Assembly: GCA_020226215.1 (NCBI GenBank) | Contig: CM035236.1 | Span: forward strand, 63,204,268 to 63,268,267 | Source: Sindora glabra | Taxonomy: Eukaryota > Streptophyta > Magnoliopsida > Fabales > Fabaceae | Reading direction: 5' to 3' | Length of the DNA: 64,000 bases | Part shown: positions 1 through 11,560 of the stretch, piece after piece | Numbering within the stretch: the stretch's first letter is position 1 | How the letters are laid out: every line of letters starts with the position of its first letter | The notes under the pieces: model-generated | Databases searched by the model: none | What the model was told of the DNA's origin: nothing | Seen by the model: the letters and a program-made list of their open reading frames with translations, nothing else | Made by a program: the position numbers and the translations under genes

Positions 1-564
1 CACATTCATCATCTACAAAAGGCTAATTCATCGACTTAGATGTTGTTCTCATTCCTAACCCATTTATATTGAAACACAGTTACCTTGAATAAAATGTAGT
101 CAAGCTCTCAAATATCTTCAATGACCCTGTAATATTACATATTGTTGTAGATAGGTTCCTATTTTGGAACCACTCATATGCATCACCTATATCACCAAAG
201 CAATCATATTATTTTGCATATATCTTCCATCATATTTGGCTTTTATATAGAATAACTGTTAATGTCATATCCACAATAAGAGATAATATCTATGCATAGC
301 CTATGTGCTAAGAATCTTATGATCTTAGAAACAATATCTAATGTTTACATCATATGAAAATAAACTCAACTTTAAAACTAACTAAAAAATGATCAATTGT
401 TTTGAACTTATACTTGTTGATCATTGATCATTCCTTTCATGATTTAATTCCCTTAAAAAGGTAATATGCTGATCTAGATAAGGGTAAACTTCACTATTAT
501 GTAGCATGTAAAGCTGTGCTTGTGTACACATTTTATAGCTTATGCTTGCTATCTAAGTATCTAA
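1..564 (-). pseudogene. CACTA (En/Spm) TNP2 transposase, C-terminal part (DUF4216-like), decayed
   Basis: Read on the minus strand, this stretch continues the TNP2 transposase of the CACTA element whose upstream parts lie at 7199-8745 and 10121-10760. Near 370-530 I read AQLYMLHNSEVYPYLDQHI, which matches the TNP2 segment usually written QAHxYVLxNxxEVxPYxxxH. Near 20-140 I read YYRVIEDI, a stop, ELDY, then FKVTVFQYKWV, the hallmark of DUF4216 (YYGVIEEIWELDY...VPVFKCKWV). The stop sits where the family has W, a TGG to TGA change. Further stops and indels make it a pseudogene. It runs off the left edge of the window, so the rest of the C-terminus and the element's left end are outside. At 564/565 it is interrupted by the LTR block; the reading resumes at 7199. 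Confidence 0.8.
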
Positions 565-3500
565 TGTCATGACCTGACCTGATTATGATCAACATGGATC
601 CCAATAATTAGTTTCCACAAGCCTTAACATTTTCACTCTTTCTATCTAATTAGAGTTTCCAAATTTCAAGGGACTTAAAATCTATTTTAAATTTTTTATA
701 GAAAAATGGATAGAGTCTCTTTTATTTTTGAACACTTCTTGAAGGCCAAATACCCTAAGATTCAACACATGTATTATTTTTCAAATACAATAGCAATAGC
801 ACATACACACAATATAGTATAATTTCAAATTTATATACAAATAAATAATTCAATACATCAAATATTGAATTAATACCATTTTTATTCTTAAATTTTAATC
901 CTAATCTAAGAAGAACCCCAATTGTCAAAACTTCAATCTACGAGGTCATTGCTTCTCTAAGGATGCAACAAGCTTAAACATGCTTGTTTAACTTGAAAAC
1001 ATTTAAAATAAAAATAGAGTGAGTTATGAGAACTTAGTAAGCATATATCTACTGCTATTAATTCTTAAATTTGAATGTGTTCTATTTAATTATTCGATAA
1101 GATAGATAAATGTAACTTAAACATCCTGAGTTTCTAAATGTATCAAAACTAAACCTCAGATGGCATCCTCACTTGCATACAATTCAAATTCTATACTATT
1201 CATTATAATCATAATAATTTCAATTATCTGATATTACACACTATCATGATTGTATCACACATACCACTTGTTCTAGGTAAACATCATGATCACTAGTGAC
1301 CATTTAGGCTTAACACTAACAAATTATCTCAATCACATCGACTGTAACGTTCAATCACAAACATTTTCTAATATTACATATCCAATTATAGTAAAATTCA
1401 TATAGCCTTTTCTTTGGCTTTCAGATTAGTATTGTATTCTTCTTAACTTCTTGTTGGAATTTCTTATCCGATTCTCAAATCGATTTCATATCCTTCATAA
1501 GTATTTACCATGAATTTTCCATTTGGCTTTCACATCATCACTTTATCACCATTCATAGTTTCCAATGTCACTATTAGCATGATTCACAATTAAAATACAA
1601 AGGAAAGCTCAGTTCTCATATCATAATTATTATAATACTTCAATATAAAGTAATTAAATTTATCACTAGATAATATCAAACACACAATAGTGCACAACCA
1701 TATCATACAGATATCATTGATCTTTATCACAATCTATCTATAATTAGTAACATCACCACTATACTTTCATTGTGCACTCTAATCCATTTATAGTCATTCC
1801 ATAATTAACTACACTTATGTTATGAGTTTATATATAAACATATATACATGTATATGATTATGAAATATACACTACCAATATATGATTATGAAATCTACAC
1901 TACTAATTAGAGAAATATAATATTCAATAATTAAACTAGCTTTATTCACCAAAATATAGAGTTGTGGTGAGATATACACCCACTTGATAATACTAATCCA
2001 CTTTTAGAAACTCCGAAGCATCCTTAATCATCTTTTCATATTCTCCTCCTTGTTTGCATTTTTGATAATATCATGAATACATATACTATTTACTTTCCTT
2101 CCAAGCATTACATCTAATTTCCAAATTGTAATATACAATTAATTTCAACTATATTGTTATTTTCCCTTAGGTTAGTCATAAGAATCCAAAAATATATCAT
2201 AATATGGGGATTCTCAAGTTAAACCTATTCAGATAGAAATCATAGGATTTAATGCTATCTAAAGTATCTATTTATCTTACACTGTTATTTGGCATTATTA
2301 GTTCTCATGTATCTAAAATTATTATAAGGGTTTTAGAGGTTCTTTCATAAATAAAGATTCTTTCGAATCAATTATAAAACCTTTGAAGTATTAAAACATC
2401 ATATGCCAATATCATTCTAGCCAAAATATTTTATGAACTCGTACACATTGTTTCCTACTTTCTTAATTCTATTTTGGTAATATCATTCAAGCATATCTCA
2501 TATATTTAAAGATTTCATGAATCATATATGAGCCTTTCTAGGTATTTAAATTATATAGTACTATAATTATCCTATTATATCATTCTAGCATTTACAATAT
2601 AAAATAACATTTTTAATATGCATCATCCTACATATCAAACACACATAAGTTTTCTAACTTATACATGAATCTCCTAAAATAATAGAATATAGTGTTCCAA
2701 ATATAATTAAATTATCCTAGTTTAACATTTTTCATTATAAGAAGATATATTTCTCTCATCTATCAACATAACACATAAATGGATTTTTGCTTGGATCAAG
2801 TTAGGATCTTACAAAATATAAAAGTATATCCCTTTAAAAATATTTTAATTATAGTACTTAAGTAACATATAGCAAAAAAGTTTTATTTTTTAGAAGTATA
2901 ATCATCTTTCTTAAAATATATAAAACTAAGATTTCTTGAGTTAAGCCTTAAACCATCATAAAAATTAGAATTTTATAATCTAAGAATGCTTACCATTATT
3001 TGAAAAGCTTAACCCTAGCTCGCTAGTAGCGAAGCCCACCAAAACACTGATTTTAAAGAAAAATTACAATTCCTTTATTGCTATCCAAGGTTGGTCCCAA
3101 GTTGCAGCTTAACCTCTATCTTGCTATGGAGCTACCTTTATCTAAGATAACTTGAAGTTATAGTGTAAGGTGGCAACCACCTTGCTGGAACACCAGCAAG
3201 GTCAATCTTCCTAACTTAGCACATTTCCAACCACGATTTGAGAAGAAGCTACAAGCACTATTTATGGCTGAGTAGTTAGTGATGAACCAGCAGTAGTCGT
3301 GATGGAAGGTGTAAGATGGTATCAGCTTCTCTTTAGTAGAGGCATGATTGAAGAAACATAAAAAGGAAAAAAAAGAAAAAGAGAGATGGGCTATGAGACT
3401 GAGTGAGAAAGCAAGTAGGTTTAATGAGAGAATAAGAAATCAAAAAATAAAAATGGAGAGGAGATCATTGGAAATAAAAAAATAAAAAAGGGAGATTGAA

Positions 3501-4085
3501 AAAATAAATAAAAAATATTAAACAATTAGCTTTGAGATTTTATTCTATGTATTATGATGTACAAATGTCTCTTTCAAATAAATTTCAACCATCTATTCTA
3601 TATGATTGAGAATTGTAGCCTTTCATTCATTTTTTTATAAAATTCTAGTTAAAATTCCTAAAATAAGTATTTTTTTATCTCCCTTAATTCATAAAAAATA
3701 AGACTTTCAAATACCAACACTTGATTGATAAAAGTTTATACTTGTAAGTATTATTCCCAACTCATAAGAAATTACTCATAAGAATATTTAAACCAACCTT
3801 AAATTAATAATAGCCATTTAAAAATAAATCTATTTCAAACTTCCTCAAATCTAAAAAATAATTTATCGAAATACAAACAATTTATTTTATAATTCCTTAT
3901 ATCCAAAATATTAAAATTATCCTCAACTTATAAGAAATTTTTTATAAAATGATTTTAATCTAATCTTACTTCAATAATGACCATAAAAATAAATAATTCT
4001 CATAAATATCATTTTTTAATTTTTGAAAACCTTTAATTTGGAAAATAAATTAAAAACCCAAATATTAATTGAATAATAAATAATT
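565..4085 (-). repeat. Left LTR-like unit of the 565-7198 block
   Basis: It begins TGTCATGACC on the plus strand and shares its opening, and the string AAGCCTTAACA about 60-90 bases in, with the unit at 4086. The segment 3000-3480 is richer in G and C and contains purine-rich tracts (3360-3480), as expected near the transcribed part of an LTR. The right boundary is uncertain; it may stop earlier and leave a short interior. An alternative right end is the TTACA at about 2813. Confidence 0.35.
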
Positions 4086-7000
4086 TGTCATGGCCTAATT
4101 TTAAGGTATCATGACCAGTGTAAAGATATCTAATTAGTGTAGATCTACTAACTAAATACCTTTAGAAGCCTTAACACTTTACAACTTTCTCACCACTTCT
4201 ACTATTATAAATATAGTAGGGAATTGCTTGTAGTTATAAAAGCATTGAAATACAAATTGATATGTGTAATAAGAGAAATATATACATAAGTTTTAGAAAG
4301 TATACAAGATATGATACTATTAGTATATATATAACACTTTGAGAAGGAGTACTCTTTGACATATAAATCAAACTATCTCATAAAGTTTTCCTTTGATGCA
4401 CCTTTATGGAGTAGGGGAAGGTTTTAGTACATATGTCAATTTGCTTCATTAGGACCGCAATTAGCATCTATAAAAGAAACAATATACATGAGTGTGAGTA
4501 ATAAAAATTACTCAATAAATGGTTACTTTCCTCTTTTTGTTTAAGAATTTTTACCATAACAATTTAAATATATATCGATACATTCAAATATTCATCATAT
4601 AATAAATTCTTAATAATACTTTTTTTTAAAAATGATATTTATTCAAATTATTAAGCTAAATGGCTACAGTTGGTACTAAGCTTTTCCTCGTAACTTTAAT
4701 CTTGCCTTATACCCCTCCTCCCCTTTATAACTTTGGTCCCGCTTTATACCTCTATTCCTTGAAATAAATTGCATAGAAAATATATATTTTCCTATGCACA
4801 ACAAATAAGCATCAAGCCATCATAGGCATCAACCAAAATGGGATATTGTAGGCATAAACCATATCAACAAACCATAGGCATCAATTATGCATTCCATTAT
4901 CACACATCATAGGTATGGTCAAAATATCAATTTAACTATAAGTGTTTTATTAATTATTTTAGAAAAAAATATAGCTTATGATTTTTCAAGACTAAAATAT
5001 ATTTGAATAACAAGTGTATAGCCTTAATTCAAAACATACTTCACTATTCCAAAGGCCATTTTATACCATAAAGGGCTATTCATAAGTAAATGCCCTTTTC
5101 ACCACTTAAACTCATTCTAACTTTTACCAAAAAATTATCTAGAACCCTTGATATATTATTAACTCATTATGAATTATAAAATATCAATTATCTTATACCA
5201 TTATGGTTCTTTAATACTATTCACACAAAAGTGGGAGCACATTCTCAAATAGTGCCAGCATGGAGTGTCATGTAATGGAAGGGCCTTTTTAATATTCAAA
5301 CCACTTCCATAAATTATCAAATTTTACTATAGTATCCCTAACATGTTTAATAATGAATAAATCAATTTTTGTACAATGAATTTCGTGAGTTTCACCATGC
5401 ACCAAAAGTATGAACTTAAACCTATGATATTTGGACAGCAATGGAGCTGTCATAACAAATTTATCATTTAGAAAACCAAATCAATTTCAATTGCTACCAC
5501 ATATTTTTGAAAACTTTATAACATCATAAATAAATATCCTAAAATTTTCATGACTTTTCTTAATTATTTGATGGTTCAAAATTTCCCAAACCTGAGACTA
5601 CACAGATAGGGTCTAGAATCAAGACTACACTAGAGCACTTGAAATGGAAAATTGAGTTGATAACCATATGAACTTAAAATATTGCCAAATTTGTCTATGA
5701 GTTTCCAAACATATGGAAGGATAAGTACACCAATTTTCATAATTTTACTCCATCATTTCGTTGCCCAAATACTCCAAGAACGGAAGCAAAACTTACCAGC
5801 GTTTTATTCTAACTTCATTCCTCCCAGGCATATAAATACCCACTTTTTCACATTTCTAAAATTTTATAAAAATTCCAAAATTTTCCTCATATTTACTAAC
5901 ATCATCTATGTCATTAAAACATCAAAATTTGTGATTAAAAAAATTTTCAAACGTGATTTCAAGAGGGCAACAGAAACATGTTAATAAAACCTCTAAATAG
6001 AATCTTTTTATATACTTTTATAAAATCATCTTTTAATCTATTTTAGTGAAAAATTTTCCACTAATTTTCTCTACCCAATATTATCTTGATATCATCAAAT
6101 AATATAAAAAAATTATAAAATCAGAACCATGTCTTTATACATGGCCACACACTAAACAATTTACAACAATATCATCATATTTATAGAAAAATTCTAAAGA
6201 AAAAGAAGTAGTGGCCACTCATCTTTTAATTGCTAATGAAAACTTGAATTCCCTTAATTTTCTCCTCTTCTTACATCTTGAAAATTGGCCAAAAGGGAGC
6301 AGACCTTTTGTTTCCTCAAATGGCCTAAAATAGATATATATAGAAGCAAAACCCTACCCATAAAAAAATCTCTAATTTCTTTATTATTATTTATTAGTTT
6401 TTAAAAATAATTTTGAAAAATTGCTGGATGGTTTGGATGCCTAAGTGTCCTTGCAAAATCAGCAAATTGTTAGCCTAATGACCAATAAAATTTAGCCACT
6501 TTAAATATAAAAGAATTTATTACATTTTGATCCCTAATTTTGCCTTTTTTTCCACCTAAGTCCCTAGCTTCTTTTAGAAGCTTAGGCCCACATTTTTGGA
6601 ATTTTAAAAATCAGATTTGGGCCTTTAAAAATTAGACAAAACCAGCTCAATACCAATAAAAATTAACCACTTAAAAATATAAAAAAAAGTTTATTATAAA
6701 TTGACCCCAAATTTCTCACTTTCTTTGCATTTTTCCCTTGACAAATATTTTTGGATCTTTATTCTTGAACTTCTACACACATTTTGGGCTCCAAAATTTT
6801 GATTTAGTTTAGCCCAAGGGTTTTTAAATTAATCCATTTAAATTTTTAGGTCTGATTTCTTACTTTTTGACTTATTGGTTGATTGAATTCAAAAAAATTC
6901 ATAAGTGAATTTTTATAATTTTATTATTAGGTTTAATTAGATGTTAATATATATTTTATTGCCTAATAAAATTTCATAAAAATTCTAGTCATGCTCACAT

Positions 7001-7198
7001 AAAAAATTATTCCTACAATTCTTCTAAATTTTATCCAAATTTTCTATTAGATTTTTTGATTTGGGTGTTTTCTAATATAATACTTATTTGAAATTTCTAA
7101 TTCATTTAAGATATTTTCTAAAGAAGATTCCTATGAGATATTACATAATTATCCATAAGTATTGAAAACTTATAAAAATTAAATTTTGGGATATTACA
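4086..7198 (-). repeat. Right LTR-like unit of the 565-7198 block (3.1 kb)
   Basis: The termini read TGTCATGG (4086) and GGGATATTACA (7198) on the plus strand, so in the minus sense the unit starts TGTAATATCCC and ends CCATGACA. The right end is fixed by the resumption of TNP2 coding sequence at 7199. A 100-codon open stretch at 5682-5984 has no recognisable domain and looks like chance within the LTR. Confidence 0.5.
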
Positions 7199-8745
7199 CC
7201 CAACATGCCTTTTCCTACAATTTTTCCCTTGTAGCAAGACTTTAGAAGTTTAATTGCCTCTGTATTTGATAAGTAGTCACAATAGAACTTAGCCACCTCT
7301 TTTTTAATGTAACCTTTAACAACATATCATTCTAGCCAATATTGATTCCTTATATTCCATTTTAGGATTCTCATATATTACTCAATAGGGAACATCCATC
7401 CTAAATAAACTAAACCTCATAGTTTTACCTCTCTTAACAAAGGGATACCTAGATACACCATGATGTCAAAAAAAGGTAGGAAGTACATTTCAAGTTGACA
7501 CAATGTAGCCATAAGTTCTCTTTACAAGTTATCTATTTTCTTAACATTAATGACTTTGCTATATATTGCACTAAAGAAAAAATAAAGTCTAGTAATAGTG
7601 TGTCTAACATGTTTTGGTAAGATTGATTGGATAGCCATTAGTAATATTTGCTACATTAGAGCATGTCAATCATGACACTTTGAACTAACTAACTTTAAGT
7701 ATTTTATGGAGACAAGTTTCTTAATGTTTATAGAATATCCTTGTGACACCTTAATAGCAAGTAAACATTCGCAAAAACCTATCTTTTCCTTTTTGGATAA
7801 AGTATGGCCAACTAACAAAAGATGCAATGCTAACTCCTTCTTTTTAGTGCTTGTTCTCTTTGAATGAACATTTCAACTATGTATGACCTAGCTTTAACTC
7901 CATCCTTACTCTTCCCCAGTATGTTCAATAACATTCCAACAAGACCATCACAAATATTTTTCCCACATGCATGAATATTATATCTTACAAATAACTTTTT
8001 CCCATATAAAAGATCAAGGAATATTAACCTCTTTTTCTATGAAGTCTTTTCTCTTATGGGCTTGCAAGGTTTGCTAACAATGAAATTGATATTTCTAACC
8101 TATTCATAAAGCTTATCTCTATTTGAAGGCACTAGAGTCAATGCTTCCTTTAGTGAACAATTGAAAGCCTTTCTTAACCTCCAACATTAGTGGGAACAAG
8201 GTAAAAATCTTTAGTGACTAAGATACAACATCTTCTTCCTATGTTTCATTTAATAAGAACAAGTACCATTTTCACAAATAAGGTATGCTTTATACCCTTT
8301 GACACTATACTTAGATAAGTTATTATATGCTAAGAAGTCATTAATTATACAAAAGAGCATGGTAAGCAAAATGATAGACTTCTGATAATGTGTGTCAAAT
8401 ATTAGGACAATTTTTTCTCACATCATCTTTATGTCTTTAATAAGCAATGTCAAGAAAACACCTATGTCATTTCCTAATTATCTAATGCTCAAAATTAATA
8501 AGGACAACATAATGTACTTATGCTTTATGTACAACCAAGGAGGTAGATTATTGATTACTAACATAACAAGTCATATAATGTATATGCTACTTATGTTACC
8601 ATAAGGGTTACTTCCATCAATGTAAAGTGCAAGTCTGAGGTTTCTTCATTCACAACCAAAACTAGGGGACAATGTATCAACCATGTGCCATTAAGAAGAA
8701 TTAGTTAGATATCAAAGTTTACCATCGAATAATGTTTGATCCATA
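7199..8745 (-). pseudogene. CACTA TNP2 transposase, central part, decayed
   Basis: Minus-strand reading gives consecutive TNP2 landmarks despite stops and frameshifts. From the upstream (right) end these are: LALYIDGSNPYGNISS (8600-8660); NNLPPWLYIKH and NIMLSLLI (8490-8560); a block like RxYHRRFL (8150-8250); RYNIHACGKNICDGLVGMLL (7900-7990); KCHD then HALM (7650-7690); SILPKHVRHTITRLYFFFSA (7550-7640); LCQLEMYFLPFFDIMVYL (7450-7520); LVYLGWMFPIE (7390-7420); and EVAKFYCDYLSNTEAIKLL (7200-7300). This order is that of full-length TNP2. The protein would cut and join CACTA transposon ends in the nucleus. This copy cannot encode an active enzyme. The gene is broken at 8745/8746 by a solo LTR and at 7198/7199 by another insertion. 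Confidence 0.85.
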
Positions 8746-10120
8746 TGTTAGTGTATATGCCCTAAAACCAATCATATTGATGATTGTAATTTTGAATCAT
8801 GTTATTTTAATGGCAATTTCAATTATTATATTTATATATATTATTTGCGTAATATATTTAATTATGATAATAACCTTAGAATAATTATATTCTTAAATGT
8901 CCTTAGTCATATATCATTATGGATTAGGTTGCTTTGATATGTTAAGACTAGCATGTGTAGTGACTTATATGAGATGTTAAGCTTACACATGAGTACAAGT
9001 TAGAGAACTTGTATATTGGACCGACTCATCCTAAGAACACTACATGGATTGTTATATAAGTATCAGGAGTGATTCTTAGTGATTATTATTATTATGGTCC
9101 TTTGACCTGAGATCACCAAGGTTCCCTACATGTGAGTTTCATATTTTGATACTATTCTGTCACTCATGCTTGAGTGAATATAAGAATAGTTATTGGATAT
9201 GTCACATATCATGCAGAGAGATTTGTGTGATCAAGATGGAATTTGTCCTTCCTATATAACAGAAGTAACATTTGTGGGCCCCTTAATTAATTAAAGTTAA
9301 GAAAATGCATGGCCATGCTCAAATGAATTAACATAGGATGTCAATTACATTTGCTTCAGTCAGCTTACTTAGGGATCAAGAAACCTCGAGATTGGACTAT
9401 ATGGGAATGACATGATCTATGTCTCGTGCTCAATCTATATGTTTAGGACAAAAGGATATAGATGATGATCACATATAAAGGTTCAGTCGAATCACCGACT
9501 TTCTCATCACTTGGGTAACAATGATGTGTTGCTAGACATCGCTCATTATTTATGATCATTAATATGATTAATGATTATTGCCAATGTAATGAGAGCCTAA
9601 AGGGTCATATACTTATAGCCTAATGGATTTGGAATTAATGGACCAAATTGTTTGGGCCTAATACTTGGGAATTCTATGTTATAATTATAAGGCCCAATAA
9701 TAAGCCTATAATTATAACATAGACTAAAGACTAAATTAGTTAGGGTTTTCTATGCTCCTGTTTAAATAAGCTTATTCGATAATAATAAGGTTGATTCATT
9801 ATTCACGCATCCCATACAACATAGAAAAATCCTAGCACCTCTCCTTGACCATAATCTTTGAAGAGACGTAGCTAGCACTACGAGGCTAAGGAGACGAATT
9901 CCAACTAGTGATTGTGAGGACGTTTATTGGTGATCTACTAGTTCGTGTGGATACCTCGGAGTCTTTGACCGAAAGGAAGTTGAAGAGGTGATCAACGAAC
10001 AAAATCTGGAATCATATAAAGGTATAACCTGAATCCTACATTCTAATTTTACATTTTGCATGGATCCGTTGGTTAGGATCTGTTTATTCCGCTATACTCG
10101 TATGGCTCCCGATCTCAACA
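8746..10120 (+). mobile_element. Solo LTR, Ty1/copia Angela-like (family C, copy 1)
   Basis: A 1375-bp unit starts TGTTAGTGTATATGCCC and ends CTCAACA. The opening resembles the TGTTGGAAATATGCCC start of Angela/BARE copia LTRs; that assignment is from memory of the family. Flanks are ccata (8741-8745) and ctata (10121-10125), a 5-bp duplication with one change. The TNP2 reading resumes exactly on the other side, so the LTR inserted in the transposase gene and later collapsed to a solo copy. A second copy in the same orientation begins at 62759; over the first 250 bases the two differ at about 18 positions by eye. Confidence 0.85.
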
Positions 10121-10760
10121 CTATATGCCATGTTAAGTTCTTAACATCTCTTATATTGACAAATTTATTTAAACTCTAATATTATTGGAAGATACCATAA
10201 CACCTTAGTTGAAGCCTCTTCAATGCTAATGACATCATTCTTCCCTAGTTTGTAATGTGGTGCCCCATATTTTGGACACATATGAAGTTTTGTGCTCTTG
10301 TTGATATAGTATGCAACCATTAAGGCAAGCATGTATCTTCTTGTACTTTATATTTATTAGGCATATGACTTTCTAAGCCTTATAAGTATAATCCAATAGC
10401 TTATTCCTTTTAGGAAGCATTTCTTCCAACAATTATACTAATGTTGTGAAGTTCTTTTCACTCCATTCATTCCTCACTTCCAAGTTGAATAATCTTAGTT
10501 CAATTAATAATAGTGTAAATTTGGTGCAAACTAAATATAAAGGCTTTTCTATATCATTTAATAAGCTATCAAGGACATGTAGGCATTGAGTAAAATTATC
10601 TTTAACATCATGCACCATATCCTCTAATCAATCATTTAATCCCACATTATTGTTATTATCTTCATGGAATCCTTTACTTTTATATATACGAATAAACTAG
10701 GCAACTCATATTTCCCAAGCCATATCCATCATATATATGCTTAATTAATGCCATGAAAAA
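10121..10760 (-). pseudogene. CACTA TNP2 transposase, N-terminal part, decayed
   Basis: On the minus strand I read, in order, LYLVCTKFTLLLIELRLFN, then NEWSEKNFTTLVELLEEMLP (10430-10560), KIHACLNGCILYQ (10300-10340), CPKYG and WGTT-like residues (10250-10275), and a VLWYLPI-like stretch (10190-10210). These are the plant TNP2 N-terminal landmarks (YPGCxxFSxLxFLVRLxHLK, WSNKSFxxLLxLLxxxFP, KIHACPNDCxLYR, LWYFPIxPRLQRL). An open stretch of about 61 codons survives at 10433-10618. The start codon was not identified. The left edge is the C-family solo LTR insertion. Confidence 0.85.
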
Positions 10761-11560
10761 ATAGATGATATCTTATCCCCACTGGTTTAGGCATCCTAAC
10801 ATAACAACATCTAATGCAAGGATACTTTATGGCCTTCTAACTAGTTTCCTTTTCTTAGCATTCAACAAATCTAACAAACTCCTTAACCCCTTTCATATAT
10901 TGAGGGCTAATTCAATCAATAACTATCCATGCATGATCCATGACTACCCAAATTGAATTTCAACAAATACATAAGAAAAATCTACACATATAAAAATACA
11001 CTAAAATATGAATAATATGAAATGCAATGAAGTTTATTACTTTTGATTCTAACATTTATTAATCTTTCTAAATTACAATTTTCAATAAATAACCTTAATG
11101 TTGTATAAATAAAATAGGTTAAATTTATTAGGCATGCTCTTTCATAAACATAGAACACAACTTGCTAAATATGTATAATGTATTTACTTCATAAGGAAGT
11201 ATGTAAATATTAACACTCATACTATCGAAAATCCTAAAAATTGAAATCAGACAAATATAATCTAATAAAATATAGAGGTACACAATCATAGCATCAAAAT
11301 ATTTTTCCTTAAGTTTAAAAGAAAAACAAGATGTTTGAATGTTTCTTATTAGTAAAAAGAAGGCTTCAGCAAGGTAATGCCAAACTAGATGCCGAATGAG
11401 AACTTTAGTGGCAATTTCTCATTAAGGCACAATGAATTTGGTGACGAAGACTCTCTCACTCTATACTTTACACTCTAGCACTAAGAGAAAGCTTGCCTTC
11501 TATTTTAACCCCTACCTTTATTTTTATGAATTTAGTGAAAACCAAAACAACATCATTTCA
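10761..11560. other. Upstream region of the TNP2 relic, nothing recognised
   Basis: AT-rich sequence with no domain I can recognise on either strand. Its position suggests the 5' untranslated or promoter region of the CACTA element. Short open stretches here show no family resemblance. Confidence 0.4.

Larger units (their letters stand above)
565..7198 (-). mobile_element. LTR-derived block inserted in the TNP2 gene
   Basis: This block splits the TNP2 reading between GKGMLG (right side, about 7.2 kb) and the QAQLYML segment (left side). On the minus strand it starts TGTAATATCCC at 7198 and ends CATGACA at 565, giving the TG...CA ends of an LTR. Flanking 5-mers are tctaa (560-564) and cccaa (7199-7203), which differ only by T/C transitions, so they fit a decayed target-site duplication. 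A second LTR-like terminus (TGTCATGG) lies at 4086. Both halves carry a short motif ending in an 'actcagtaag'-like string about 410-460 bases from their left ends, as gypsy LTRs often do. I infer two LTRs close together or one nested in the other, with little or no interior. No coding sequence was recognised. Confidence 0.55.

Noticed and set aside
5682..5984. 100-codon open frame on the plus strand
   Set aside because: It lies inside an LTR-like unit read on the other strand and has the F/I/K/N composition expected of AT-rich chance frames.
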